22,765 nucleotides of DNA, from positions 1-22,765 of the forward strand of contig JABXIW010000017.1 in NCBI GenBank assembly GCA_013372875.1, written 5' to 3'. This document shows, piece by piece, positions 14,044-21,048 of this stretch. The notes below the pieces were generated by a model. That model was not told where the DNA came from. It searched no databases and saw only the letters and a program-made list of their open reading frames with translations. The translations under genes and the position numbers were made by a program. Source of the stretch: Gammaproteobacteria bacterium (GTDB lineage: Bacteria; Pseudomonadota; Gammaproteobacteria; Enterobacterales; Kangiellaceae). The first letter of the stretch is position 1. Each line of letters opens with the position of its first letter.

Positions 14044-14072
14044 AAAAGAAGCCCTGCGGGGCTTCTTTTTTT
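14044..14072 (+). terminator. Intrinsic terminator of the repeat lipoprotein
   Basis: GAAGCCC-TGCG-GGGCTTC is extended by AAAA/TTTT and followed by T residues to 14072, about 20 bases after the TAA. Confidence 0.9.
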
Positions 14073-14094
14073 ATTTCAGTTTTATAAAACCACC

Positions 14095-14532
14095 ATGAAA
14101 ACTAAATCAAAAATAATCCAGATTGCTATTCTGCTAGTGTTGGCTGCTCTTTATTGGTATTTTAACCAAAACCAAGCGCCGCAAAACTTACCATCGAGCC
14201 AAGATGCACTTTTGCAAGATTACTACCACAACCAAATATCTAAAAAAATGCTCAAGCTATCTGGTGTTACCATCAAATTACTTGCCGATGATCTTAAAGA
14301 ACCTCGGCATCAGAAATTTATTCTTCGCTTAGCGAACGATATGACCGTACTGGTTACTCATAATATCGATCTAGCGCCACGCATTAACAGTCTTAATGAA
14401 GGTGACTTAGTCGAAATTTATGGCCAATACGAATGGAACGATCGTGGCGGCCTTATTCACTGGACACATCACGACCCCAAAGGACGACGCCAAGGCGGAT
14501 GGATTATTCATAATGGGAAAAAGTATGAATAA
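14095..14532 (+). CDS. DUF3465 protein with N-terminal membrane anchor
   Basis: This 145-residue protein has an N-terminal hydrophobic helix (about 7-23, IIQIAILLVLAALYWYF) with no lipobox, so it is a membrane anchor or uncleaved signal. The body matches the DUF3465 pattern: HQKFILRLANDMTVLVTHNI, LAPRI, GDLVEIYGQYEWNDRGG, and the C-terminal WTHHDPKGRRQGGWIIHNGK. The predicted fold is a small beta barrel, possibly OB-like. The family has no proven activity. The ATG follows a terminator and a short leader. Its last bases overlap the start of the L,D-transpeptidase (ATGAATAA), so the two are translationally coupled, which suggests work at the cell wall. Confidence 0.82.
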   Translation: MKTKSKIIQIAILLVLAALYWYFNQNQAPQNLPSSQDALLQDYYHNQISKKMLKLSGVTIKLLADDLKEPRHQKFILRLANDMTVLVTHNIDLAPRINSLNEGDLVEIYGQYEWNDRGGLIHWTHHDPKGRRQGGWIIHNGKKYE

Positions 14533-15235
14533 ACTTATCGCGATCACCCTATTAATTGGCTTTGTCGCTGGACTATCGCTCTTTATTTTTGGCCGCTCCA
14601 TTTGGTATCCCTATTGGGTAAAAATAAAGGGCAAAACCACCGTATCAGAAGTCATTAGTCAAATTGGCCCAAAACACCAATCCTATATTAATACACTGCT
14701 GACCATAGACAATAACAAAATTGCACCAGAAAAATTAGCCTTTCTTGCTTTTAAAGACACTAAAAAGCTGGAGCTATGGGCGTTAGAAAATCACCAATGG
14801 CAATTTCTAAAAAGCTACCCAATTCTTAAAACCAGTGGCGTACTTGGCCCCAAACTTCGAGAAGGCGATCGCCAAGTTCCGGAAGGAATCTATAACATTA
14901 TTGGCTTTAACCCCAATAGTTCTTATCACTTATCCATGAAGATAAATTACCCCAATGCTTTTGATTTGGAAAAAGCCAACCTAGAAGGCAGAAATGAACC
15001 GGGCACCAATATTTTTATTCACGGAAAACAAGCCTCTATTGGCTGCTTAGCCATGGGGGATGATGTGATTGAGAAATTATTTTTATTAAGCCATCAAATG
15101 GGCATTCAAAATATAGAAGTCATTATCGCTCCAACAGATTTTAGAAAAAATCAGTTACCACCATTAAAAGACTTACCAAGTTGGACACCTGAACTTTATG
15201 CTATTATTCAGCAGAAACTTGGGCAATTCAAATAA
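14525..15235 (+). CDS. L,D-transpeptidase family protein (YkuD domain)
   Basis: With the ATG at 14525 this is a 236-residue protein; GGGA lies 8 bases upstream, and the ORF that extends back to 14420 only runs through the DUF3465 gene. Residues 3-23 form a membrane anchor. The YkuD core shows LAFLAFKDTKKLELW (71-85), VPEGIYNI (118-125) and the catalytic IHGKQASIGCLAM (165-177) with His166 and Cys174, the YafK-like variant of HGxxxxxGC. Such enzymes form or cut bonds at diaminopimelate in peptidoglycan, including lipoprotein anchoring, and act in the periplasm. The start overlaps the DUF3465 stop by 8 bases. The peptidoglycan-binding lipoprotein lies just upstream. Confidence 0.87.
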   Translation: MNKLIAITLLIGFVAGLSLFIFGRSIWYPYWVKIKGKTTVSEVISQIGPKHQSYINTLLTIDNNKIAPEKLAFLAFKDTKKLELWALENHQWQFLKSYPILKTSGVLGPKLREGDRQVPEGIYNIIGFNPNSSYHLSMKINYPNAFDLEKANLEGRNEPGTNIFIHGKQASIGCLAMGDDVIEKLFLLSHQMGIQNIEVIIAPTDFRKNQLPPLKDLPSWTPELYAIIQQKLGQFK

Positions 15236-15290
15236 AGTATTAGCCAATTAACTAGCTTTAAGCAAAGGATTTTTGTTTAATATGCGCGGC

Positions 15291-15351
15291 ATAAAGTCTT
15301 TTGAAATTAGGAGTTTGCTAGCGCAAATGACTAACTTTCAAAAGACTTTAT
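15291..15351. repeat. Long palindromic hairpin element between convergent genes
   Basis: ATAAAGTCTTTTGAAA (15291-15306) is perfectly complementary to TTTCAAAAGACTTTAT (15336-15351). Inside, TTAG/CTAA pairs with one bulged C, and TTTGC-TAGC-GCAAA forms the tip. The whole 61-base hairpin lies between the transpeptidase and the leftward AhpD-like gene. No T-tract follows on either strand, so it is not a classical terminator. It could be a short mobile palindrome or an unusual bidirectional end signal. Confidence 0.75.
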
Positions 15352-15374
15352 AACAAAGCAGATTAACAAAAAGG

Positions 15375-15968
15375 TTAGCTTAAATGTTTACCGCCGGTCC
15401 AACCACCTGAGGCTAACACCCTCTCCCCCATCGCCTTTGGTGACTCTTCCAAATCCGTTGCCATTGAATCATTCCAACGATTTAAGAAACCATATAAGCA
15501 AACAACACCTAAGATTTCGACAATCTGATTTTCCGTCCAATACTGTTTCATACGATCCACTAACTCTTGATCCACTGCATTGGGAACAGAGCCCGCAGCT
15601 AGTGCATAATCAAGCGCTACTCGCTCTGCGTCCGTGAACAAATCGGAAGTTTGGTACTCCCAGATTTGATCGAGCTTTTCCTGGCTAATGCCATGGATTT
15701 TTGCGGCAACTAACGAGTGAGCTTCACAATACTGGCAACCCACCGCACGACTGGCAAAATGGGCAATTAATCGTTTAAAACCCAAATGCACTTCACCATC
15801 TTTTGGCATTACTGCTTTAGTTAACTCGCCAAAACCTCGAACAATATCCGGACGACGTTGCATGGTCAGTAAGCTGTTAGGAACAAAGCCTAAAATTTCT
15901 TCAAAAATTTGAAAGTCTGCGGCTAAATCAGGATGTAAATTTTTATCTAGTGGTTCTAAAAAAGCCAT
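15375..15968 (-). CDS. Carboxymuconolactone decarboxylase / AhpD-like protein
   Basis: This 197-residue all-helical protein has the AhpD/CMD redox motif GCQYCEAHS, with Cys78, Cys81 and His84 (CxxCxxH). The N-terminal part (LGFVPNSLLTMQRRPDIVRGF) and FTDAERVALDYALAAG are typical of the peroxidase-related (CMD) group. Such proteins support alkyl-hydroperoxide defence or act as thiol peroxidases; the exact substrate is unknown. GAGGAG lies 5 bases before the ATG. It is leftward, downstream of the M1 peptidase terminator, with only about 45 bases for its promoter, where TATAAC- and TATACT-like -10 boxes occur. Confidence 0.85.
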   Translation of the reverse strand: MAFLEPLDKNLHPDLAADFQIFEEILGFVPNSLLTMQRRPDIVRGFGELTKAVMPKDGEVHLGFKRLIAHFASRAVGCQYCEAHSLVAAKIHGISQEKLDQIWEYQTSDLFTDAERVALDYALAAGSVPNAVDQELVDRMKQYWTENQIVEILGVVCLYGFLNRWNDSMATDLEESPKAMGERVLASGGWTGGKHLS

Positions 15969-16012
15969 GAAAACTCCTCTTATTCAACTAAAGTGTTATA
16001 TAAAAATAGTAT

Positions 16013-16040
16013 AAAAAAAGGCTTTCCGAAGAAAGCCTTT
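16013..16040 (-). terminator. Terminator of the M1 aminopeptidase gene
   Basis: On the minus strand, AAAGGCTTTC-TTCG-GAAAGCC is followed by seven T. The C(UUCG)G tetraloop is exceptionally stable. It lies 28 bases after the M1 stop codon. Confidence 0.92.
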
Positions 16041-16067
16041 GCTCAAAGTCTTACCAGGGGCTAAAGA

Positions 16068-18038
16068 TTAATTTTCTTTATCCTCTACTGGATTAACAAT
16101 TGCATCGATTGTGCCTTGCGCTAATGGGTGGTAGCCAGGACGAGCCTCGGCATAAACACGCTTAGCAAACTCAGCGCCCTTATCTGACTCCATTAAGTCA
16201 CGATATAAAGGTACAATTAATTTACGGCGGCCAATCGAAATCAAATAATCTTCTAAACGCTTATCAACAACATCATAATCACGGTTGATAGCTAATTTCA
16301 ACCATGCATGAGCCACTTCGTTATTGGTCGATGCTGTCAAATTATACGCTTTATCAAGCTCCGCCATTTTTTCAAGACTAATGTCTGCTGGCAGGTTATT
16401 GATGAAGTGTAGCCATTCGTGAATTGACCATTCAGCAGTTTCAATATCAGCTAATTCAGTTGTGTTATCAAACCAATCTTGGGTTACCTGATCGATGTTG
16501 GTAAAAGCGTCCGACTGCGGGTTAGGCATAAATTCCGGCAACATTGATGCATGTAACCATTCATCCAGTTCCGCTTGGGTCACTTTGCCTGGGTGCTTGC
16601 TGATTAAGTGTTTATCTAAGTATTTTTCAAACTCAGGCGTGGTCAAACTTTTGAATGCATGATCGCTAAAATATTGATTCAAGAATGCATCAAACACTTC
16701 ACGTCCAAAACGTTGCTCTAAGAACACTAAAAACATTTGGCCTTTAGTGTATGGCACGCCTGAGAAAGCATCATCTGGATCGCGACCATTAAGCGTGATA
16801 TGCAAAATAGTATCGCCTTCAGGCAAGGATTTAACCTGCTCGCGCAAACCTTGAACGCTCAAAGCATTTTCCATATTGGCACGATTTTCATCGAACAACT
16901 CTTCCATAATGCGGTTTTCAACATAGGAAGTGAAACCTTCATTCAACCACAAATCACGCCAAGTAGCGTTGGTCACCAAGTTGCCTGACCAAGAGTGTGC
17001 TAACTCGTGGGCAATCAAGTTAATCAATGATTTATCGCCAGCGATCACTGTAGGCGTAATAAAAGACAAACGTGGGTTTTCCATACCACCAAATGGGAAG
17101 CTCGGCGGCAAAATTAATAAGTCATAACGACCCCATAAATAAGGACCATACATGGCTTCAGTGATATCGATCATCTGCTCAGTATCTTCAAACTCTTTTA
17201 CCGCAGAGTCTAAATAAGCCAATTCCGAATAAACACCAGTGCGCTCACCCATCGGCTTAAAGTGCAAATCACCGACACCAATAGCAATCAAATATGGTGG
17301 GATCGCTTGTGGCATATCGAAATGGTAATCACCATCACGCGGCGTATTTGGCTCGTTAAAGGCGCTCATTACTGCCAGTGATTCTTTTGGCGTGCGAATA
17401 TTGGCTTTATAAGTAACGCGCACATCTGGCGAATCTTGCACCGGAATAAAGCTTCGCGCGTGAATGGCTTGCGCTTGTGAGAACATGAAAGGCTGTTTTT
17501 TACCAGCCGTTTGCTCAGGCGTTAGCCACTGTAAGCCCGAAGCCTCTGGATTCGAATTGTAATAGACACGAACTTTTTCTTCGCCATCTTTTAAAGCTAT
17601 AGTTAGCTTTGAACCTAGTACCGGATCTTTCTCGGCCAACTCAAACTCAGTCTCAGTTTCATTGCCATCAGCGTCAATCGAAGTCACTTTATCAATGGTT
17701 AAATCACGAGTATCCAGCACCAATTCGTTGGCATCTGGCGTTAAACGGTTGAAACTTAAATCAACAAAGCCTTTCAGCTGCTTTTTATCGAACAACACAT
17801 CCAAGTCTAAATCTAAATGCGTTAGGACCACCTCATCTTTATTGGCATAGGAATGCTCGTCCAACAAATAAGATAGATCTTCAACCACTGGCTCAGCAGC
17901 CTCTTTTGCCACTTCTACTGTTTCAACGGCTTCTTTAGCGGTAACTTCGGTAGATTTTGGCGACTCTGACTCTTGACAGGCCATTAATAAGCTCACCAAA
18001 GCGAGCGGAATGGCCTTTTTCAAAACTGATTTTTTCAT
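16068..18038 (-). CDS. M1-family metallo-aminopeptidase, lipoprotein
   Basis: This 656-residue protein starts with a lipoprotein signal, MKKSVLKKAIPLALVSLLMA-C (lipid Cys21), then an Ala/Glu/Val-rich linker to about 55. The M1 core follows: the substrate-binding GGMEN (317-321) and the zinc site HELAH (344-348) with the third ligand Glu367 in NEGFTSY, an exact HExxH-x18-E. The C-terminal half fits the leukotriene-A4-hydrolase-type helical domain. These enzymes remove N-terminal residues from peptides. Being membrane-anchored in the periplasm or outer membrane, it probably works on imported peptides, parallel to the S9 peptidase at 6711; that is inference. The ribosome site is weak (AAAGAAAAGCT). 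It ends at the UUCG terminator. Confidence 0.92.
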   Translation of the reverse strand: MKKSVLKKAIPLALVSLLMACQESESPKSTEVTAKEAVETVEVAKEAAEPVVEDLSYLLDEHSYANKDEVVLTHLDLDLDVLFDKKQLKGFVDLSFNRLTPDANELVLDTRDLTIDKVTSIDADGNETETEFELAEKDPVLGSKLTIALKDGEEKVRVYYNSNPEASGLQWLTPEQTAGKKQPFMFSQAQAIHARSFIPVQDSPDVRVTYKANIRTPKESLAVMSAFNEPNTPRDGDYHFDMPQAIPPYLIAIGVGDLHFKPMGERTGVYSELAYLDSAVKEFEDTEQMIDITEAMYGPYLWGRYDLLILPPSFPFGGMENPRLSFITPTVIAGDKSLINLIAHELAHSWSGNLVTNATWRDLWLNEGFTSYVENRIMEELFDENRANMENALSVQGLREQVKSLPEGDTILHITLNGRDPDDAFSGVPYTKGQMFLVFLEQRFGREVFDAFLNQYFSDHAFKSLTTPEFEKYLDKHLISKHPGKVTQAELDEWLHASMLPEFMPNPQSDAFTNIDQVTQDWFDNTTELADIETAEWSIHEWLHFINNLPADISLEKMAELDKAYNLTASTNNEVAHAWLKLAINRDYDVVDKRLEDYLISIGRRKLIVPLYRDLMESDKGAEFAKRVYAEARPGYHPLAQGTIDAIVNPVEDKEN

Positions 18039-18173
18039 AGCTTTTCTTTTGATTATGTCGTAAATAGCGGACTATTAGAGCATATTTTGCATCACAACAA
18101 AAGCCACCACAAGCACAATTGGTTGCTTGCTAATTTTGATTTCAGCTGCCAAAATAAGTCACGAGGTATCCTA

Positions 18174-18935
18174 ATGAAATCATATAGTTACGAAAAGAAA
18201 TTAAATACTTTTCCAATTCGAAATAACTTTAAAATTCGTGGCGAAAACATGACCAGAGTCGAAGTTTTCACCGATGCGGCATTCGCTTTTGCCATTACCT
18301 TATTGGTCTTCTCACAAGATGGGCTGCCTAGCAGTTTCGATGAGTTCATTCTGCTGCTTAAAGACATACCCGCTTTTGCCACCAGCTTTGCCCAATTGGC
18401 TTTTTTTTGGTTTGCGCATCGCGTCTGGAGCCAACGTTATGGCATGGAAGATCTAAAAACCGTATTTATCAGTTGTTTATTGGTTTTCACGGTAATGGTG
18501 TTTGTCGTGCCGCTTAAAATTAGTTACAGCACTTTTTTAAGTTTCATTACTAATGGCTATTTACCCAGCCCAATGGAATTTAATCTGGAAACCTTGCAGG
18601 TATTGTTTATTGTATTTCATATCGCATTTCTTTCTATGTGCCTGATTATTTTATGGCTCTATAGACATGCTTTGAGTAATCAGGCTACATTGATGCTTGA
18701 TGAAGTGGAGTTATTTGAAACGAAATCCCATAAAATTGCTTGGATAATCATGAGCATAACCAGCGCCACAGGTTTGATTTTAACACTCATATTACCGCTA
18801 AATTTAAGCCCATTCGGCAGCATGGTTTATGCTACCCTTGGCATTAGTATGAGCTGGAATACCATCAAGCGAGATAAGCAAAAGGCGTTGTTGATAAAGA
18901 AACTTAACCAGACCACGGAACATAAAGGAAACTAA
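18174..18935 (+). CDS. TMEM175-family (DUF1211) potassium-channel-like protein
   Basis: The ATG at 18174 is chosen because GAGG lies 7 bases upstream; the earlier in-frame ATG at 18087 gives a histidine-rich, unsupported extension. The 253-residue protein has six hydrophobic segments, at about 30-46, 66-84, 96-115, 141-163, 188-208 and 213-229. The first helix carries RVEVFTDAAFAFAITLLVF, fitting the TMEM175 signature RxxxFSDxxxA except that Ser is Thr33. Bacterial TMEM175 proteins form tetrameric potassium-permeable channels; transport is inferred from the family. The cyanophycinase-like gene begins 2 bases after its stop codon, so the two form one translational unit. Confidence 0.85.
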   Translation: MKSYSYEKKLNTFPIRNNFKIRGENMTRVEVFTDAAFAFAITLLVFSQDGLPSSFDEFILLLKDIPAFATSFAQLAFFWFAHRVWSQRYGMEDLKTVFISCLLVFTVMVFVVPLKISYSTFLSFITNGYLPSPMEFNLETLQVLFIVFHIAFLSMCLIILWLYRHALSNQATLMLDEVELFETKSHKIAWIIMSITSATGLILTLILPLNLSPFGSMVYATLGISMSWNTIKRDKQKALLIKKLNQTTEHKGN

Positions 18936-18936
18936 T

Positions 18937-19752
18937 ATGCCATCAAAAGGTAGCGGAGATTTTGAACGCGGATACATCATCCCAATCGGTGGCTGTGAAA
19001 ACTGGATCAGCCCAGAGGTATGTGAAAAAATGCGCAGCATTTGTTTAAGTTCTAATGCTAACGCATTGATTTTAAACGTTTCTGAACAAGATTTAGAGCA
19101 TCACATTGAAGCCGTCCTCACGGATAATGGCTTTACAGAAAGCCCAGCAATTAACATCAAAAACCGTCAAGATGCGCAAAATCCCGAAATACTAGCGCGC
19201 ATGGCCAATGTGGACTTATTGATTATCGCTGGCGAGCGCCCTTTACAAATATCAACCTTGATTGGCGGCACTCCAATTGCCAAACAAATTCGCAAGCTAA
19301 ACGCCGATGGCGTACACATTGTCGGCACTTATGGCGCAGCAACCATTTTAAGCGAGCACATGATCGCAGGTGGTCAAGAAGGCACAACACCGACCCAAAA
19401 TGGCGTAACAATGGCGCCAGGATTGGGATTAACTAATCGCTTTATGGTGGATTATCATTTCGAGCAACAAGGCCGTTTAGGTCGGTTATTAACCGCCCTT
19501 TCTTACAACCCTTTTACTTTAGGCATTGGGATTGACGATGGAACAGCTCTTTTTATCAGCCCAAACGATGAATTAGTGGTTTTTGGGACGGGTGCCGCAA
19601 CATTGATCGACCCAAGTAATCTACAATACTCGTCCATGGGCTCAGCAGGAAGCGGCGATCCCATCTCACTATTTGGTTTGCAAATGCACATTTTAGCGCA
19701 AGGAGCACGATTTACTTGCGAACAAAAAGCCTATGATGAGCATTGGGCTTAA
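18937..19752 (+). CDS. Cyanophycinase-like (S51) protein lacking the nucleophile serine
   Basis: This 271-residue protein resembles cyanophycinase, a serine hydrolase that cuts cyanophycin to beta-Asp-Arg. Retained marks: GYIIPIGGCEN (12-22), IGGTPI (109-114), HFEQQGRLGRLLTAL (174-188) and LGIGIDDGTALFIS (195-208). The nucleophile elbow, normally GTSAGA, reads GTYGAA (130-135), so Tyr132 stands where Ser is expected; GGDQ-type residues before IGGT are also altered (AGERPLQIS). No cyanophycin synthetase is in the window. It may be a pseudoenzyme, or an enzyme with different chemistry. AAAGGAA lies about 7 bases before the ATG, and the start follows the TMEM175 stop after one base. The protein has no signal peptide and should be cytoplasmic. 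Confidence 0.82.
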   Translation: MPSKGSGDFERGYIIPIGGCENWISPEVCEKMRSICLSSNANALILNVSEQDLEHHIEAVLTDNGFTESPAINIKNRQDAQNPEILARMANVDLLIIAGERPLQISTLIGGTPIAKQIRKLNADGVHIVGTYGAATILSEHMIAGGQEGTTPTQNGVTMAPGLGLTNRFMVDYHFEQQGRLGRLLTALSYNPFTLGIGIDDGTALFISPNDELVVFGTGAATLIDPSNLQYSSMGSAGSGDPISLFGLQMHILAQGARFTCEQKAYDEHWA

Positions 19753-19816
19753 TTTTTTAGTTTTACTTTTTATGTAGTAATTTTTTAAGTAATTAGTTTA
19801 TGGGGTATTGTATTTA

Positions 19817-20437
19817 ATGACGTTCAAGAAACATTCGTTCACTTTAAACCGCGCCTTAAAGTCCTTTGCGACTGTCGCCGCTTCGGTATTAATCCTTTCA
19901 GCTTGTAAAACCGCCCCAGTGCAAGAACCTGTAAAAGTTGCTCCGCCGCCCCCACCAAAGCCAGTAAAAACCTATAAAACCGTTAATATTGGCACTAATA
20001 ACTATATGACACTGCCGAGTAACTGGAATCTTAAATCTGGTTTTATGCCTAAAGGCTATGTTCGTTATACGGTTAAGGGTAAAGGCGTGCACATGGTAAT
20101 TACAGGCTTTCAATCGGCTAAAAGTAAATTTTCTAGTGGTCTAAACCGCAAAGAGTTGGATTCAAAGACTTTACTTTATTGGTCATCGGCTTCGAATCGT
20201 CAAAAAACCTATTTGCCATTAACTAACCACCATAGAATTGGCGAGTATGTGCAATACCATTGCAAAACAGGCACTAAATGCTATCAAGTTTTTCCGCTAT
20301 CTAGCTGGAGCTCAGTGATCGTTTCTGAATTCCAAGCAGGTGATATGAAATACAACATCACCGCAGGCGTCAATGGTCTCAACAGCGTTGCCGCACAAGA
20401 CGTGATCAAAGGCTTGATCAGTATTGAACCTCAGTAA
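19817..20437 (+). CDS. Lipoprotein of unknown function with proline-rich linker
   Basis: The ATG at 19817 gives 206 residues; an in-frame TTG at 19808 has no ribosome site. The lipoprotein signal ends at SVLILSAC with lipid Cys30, preceded by a long basic N-region (MTFKKHSFTLNRALK). A proline-rich stretch (APPPPPKPVK) leads to a domain of about 150 residues that is rich in Tyr, Ser, Lys and Thr and mostly beta by appearance; it holds two cysteines in HCKTGTKC. I do not recognise the family. It stands alone: AT-rich sequence lies upstream, and the REP-like pair at 20487-20566 follows. The only ribosome-site-like sequence is GGGG, 11 bases before the ATG. Confidence 0.72.
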   Translation: MTFKKHSFTLNRALKSFATVAASVLILSACKTAPVQEPVKVAPPPPPKPVKTYKTVNIGTNNYMTLPSNWNLKSGFMPKGYVRYTVKGKGVHMVITGFQSAKSKFSSGLNRKELDSKTLLYWSSASNRQKTYLPLTNHHRIGEYVQYHCKTGTKCYQVFPLSSWSSVIVSEFQAGDMKYNITAGVNGLNSVAAQDVIKGLISIEPQ

Positions 20438-20486
20438 ATTACTTGTGTGAGGCAAAAGCTCATATGAGCCAATACTGAGACTGTCC

Positions 20487-20566
20487 GTCATTCCCGCGAA
20501 AGCGGGAATCTATCTTAAAGTGATGGTATAGATCTTCGAATGGATTCCCGCTTTCGCGGGAATGAC
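20487..20566. repeat. REP-like inverted pair of GC-rich hairpins
   Basis: A 24-base arm (20487-20510) and its exact reverse complement (20543-20566) flank a 32-base spacer. Each arm is itself a hairpin: TTCCCGC-GAAA-GCGGGAA on the left, with a GNRA loop, and TTCCCGC-TTTC-GCGGGAA on the right. ATCTAT/ATAGAT adds pairing at the inner edges. ATTCCC...GGGAAT palindromes of this kind are dispersed in many Gram-negative genomes (REP/BIME elements; dRS3 in Neisseria). It lies between two genes that converge and may also end transcripts. Confidence 0.85.
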
Positions 20567-20604
20567 ATGAATAATTAGACTAGACTCTGCAGGGATCAGC
20601 AGTG

Positions 20605-21048
20605 TTATTTTGATTGATTGCTAAAGTGTTCGTTAACAACAGCCTCTAAAAGTTTTGATGCGCTCTCTGAATCTTCTGCTGACTCGAAAATAAAAACCAG
20701 CTCCTCACTGTCATTCTTTACTTCAAAAGCAATATCATTCTTAGCCAGAACCTCTTTCCAAGCAGGAATAAACATTGGGTTTGGCCTATGAGTATACATT
20801 TCTTCGTAAATACCAAAGCCCTGCAGGTATTCTGGCTCATTGATAATTGCCACGACTTTATCAGCGTCACTTTCACTAATGACTAAGACGCGCCCCGATT
20901 TTTCTGCAAAACTAATACCGTTCTTAGCCAAGAGTTCTTTCAATAGGCCTATATCCATGGACTGATCAACAGTAAAGTCAAAGGTCGGCTGTTCCAGCTT
21001 AGAGCAACCAATAATAAAAAATAAACCTATTGCTAAAAGCAGCCTCAT
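20605..21048 (-). CDS. Small lipoprotein coupled to gltX, duplicated domain
   Basis: This 147-residue protein begins with a short lipoprotein signal, MRLLLAIGLFFIIGC (lipid Cys15). The body looks like two copies of one unit: GLLKELLAKNGISFAEKSGRVLVISESDADKVVAIINE (about 33-70) and AWKEVLAKNDIAFEVKNDSEELVFIFESAEDSESASKLLEAV (about 95-137). Both share KE-LAKN-I-F, a hydrophobic strand and a closing helix, as in helix-strand-strand-helix folds. I do not recognise a named family. The ATG follows the gltX stop with no gap (TAAATG), so it is translated by coupling to gltX, although a link to tRNA charging is not evident for a lipoprotein. The transcript runs left towards the REP-like pair. Confidence 0.75.
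   Translation of the reverse strand: MRLLLAIGLFFIIGCSKLEQPTFDFTVDQSMDIGLLKELLAKNGISFAEKSGRVLVISESDADKVVAIINEPEYLQGFGIYEEMYTHRPNPMFIPAWKEVLAKNDIAFEVKNDSEELVFIFESAEDSESASKLLEAVVNEHFSNQSK

Noticed and set aside
14420..14524. N-terminal extension of the L,D-transpeptidase frame back to 14420
   Set aside because: It only overlaps the DUF3465 coding region in another frame and lacks membrane or family features; the ATG at 14525 has GGGA upstream and starts directly with the membrane anchor.
18087..18173. Upstream start of the TMEM175-like gene
   Set aside because: The extension is a His/Asn/Lys-rich stretch with no family match, while GAGG precedes the ATG at 18174.
20487..20566. CRISPR-like repeat-spacer unit
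   Set aside because: There are only two repeats, they are in inverted orientation, and no cas gene or further unit is present.
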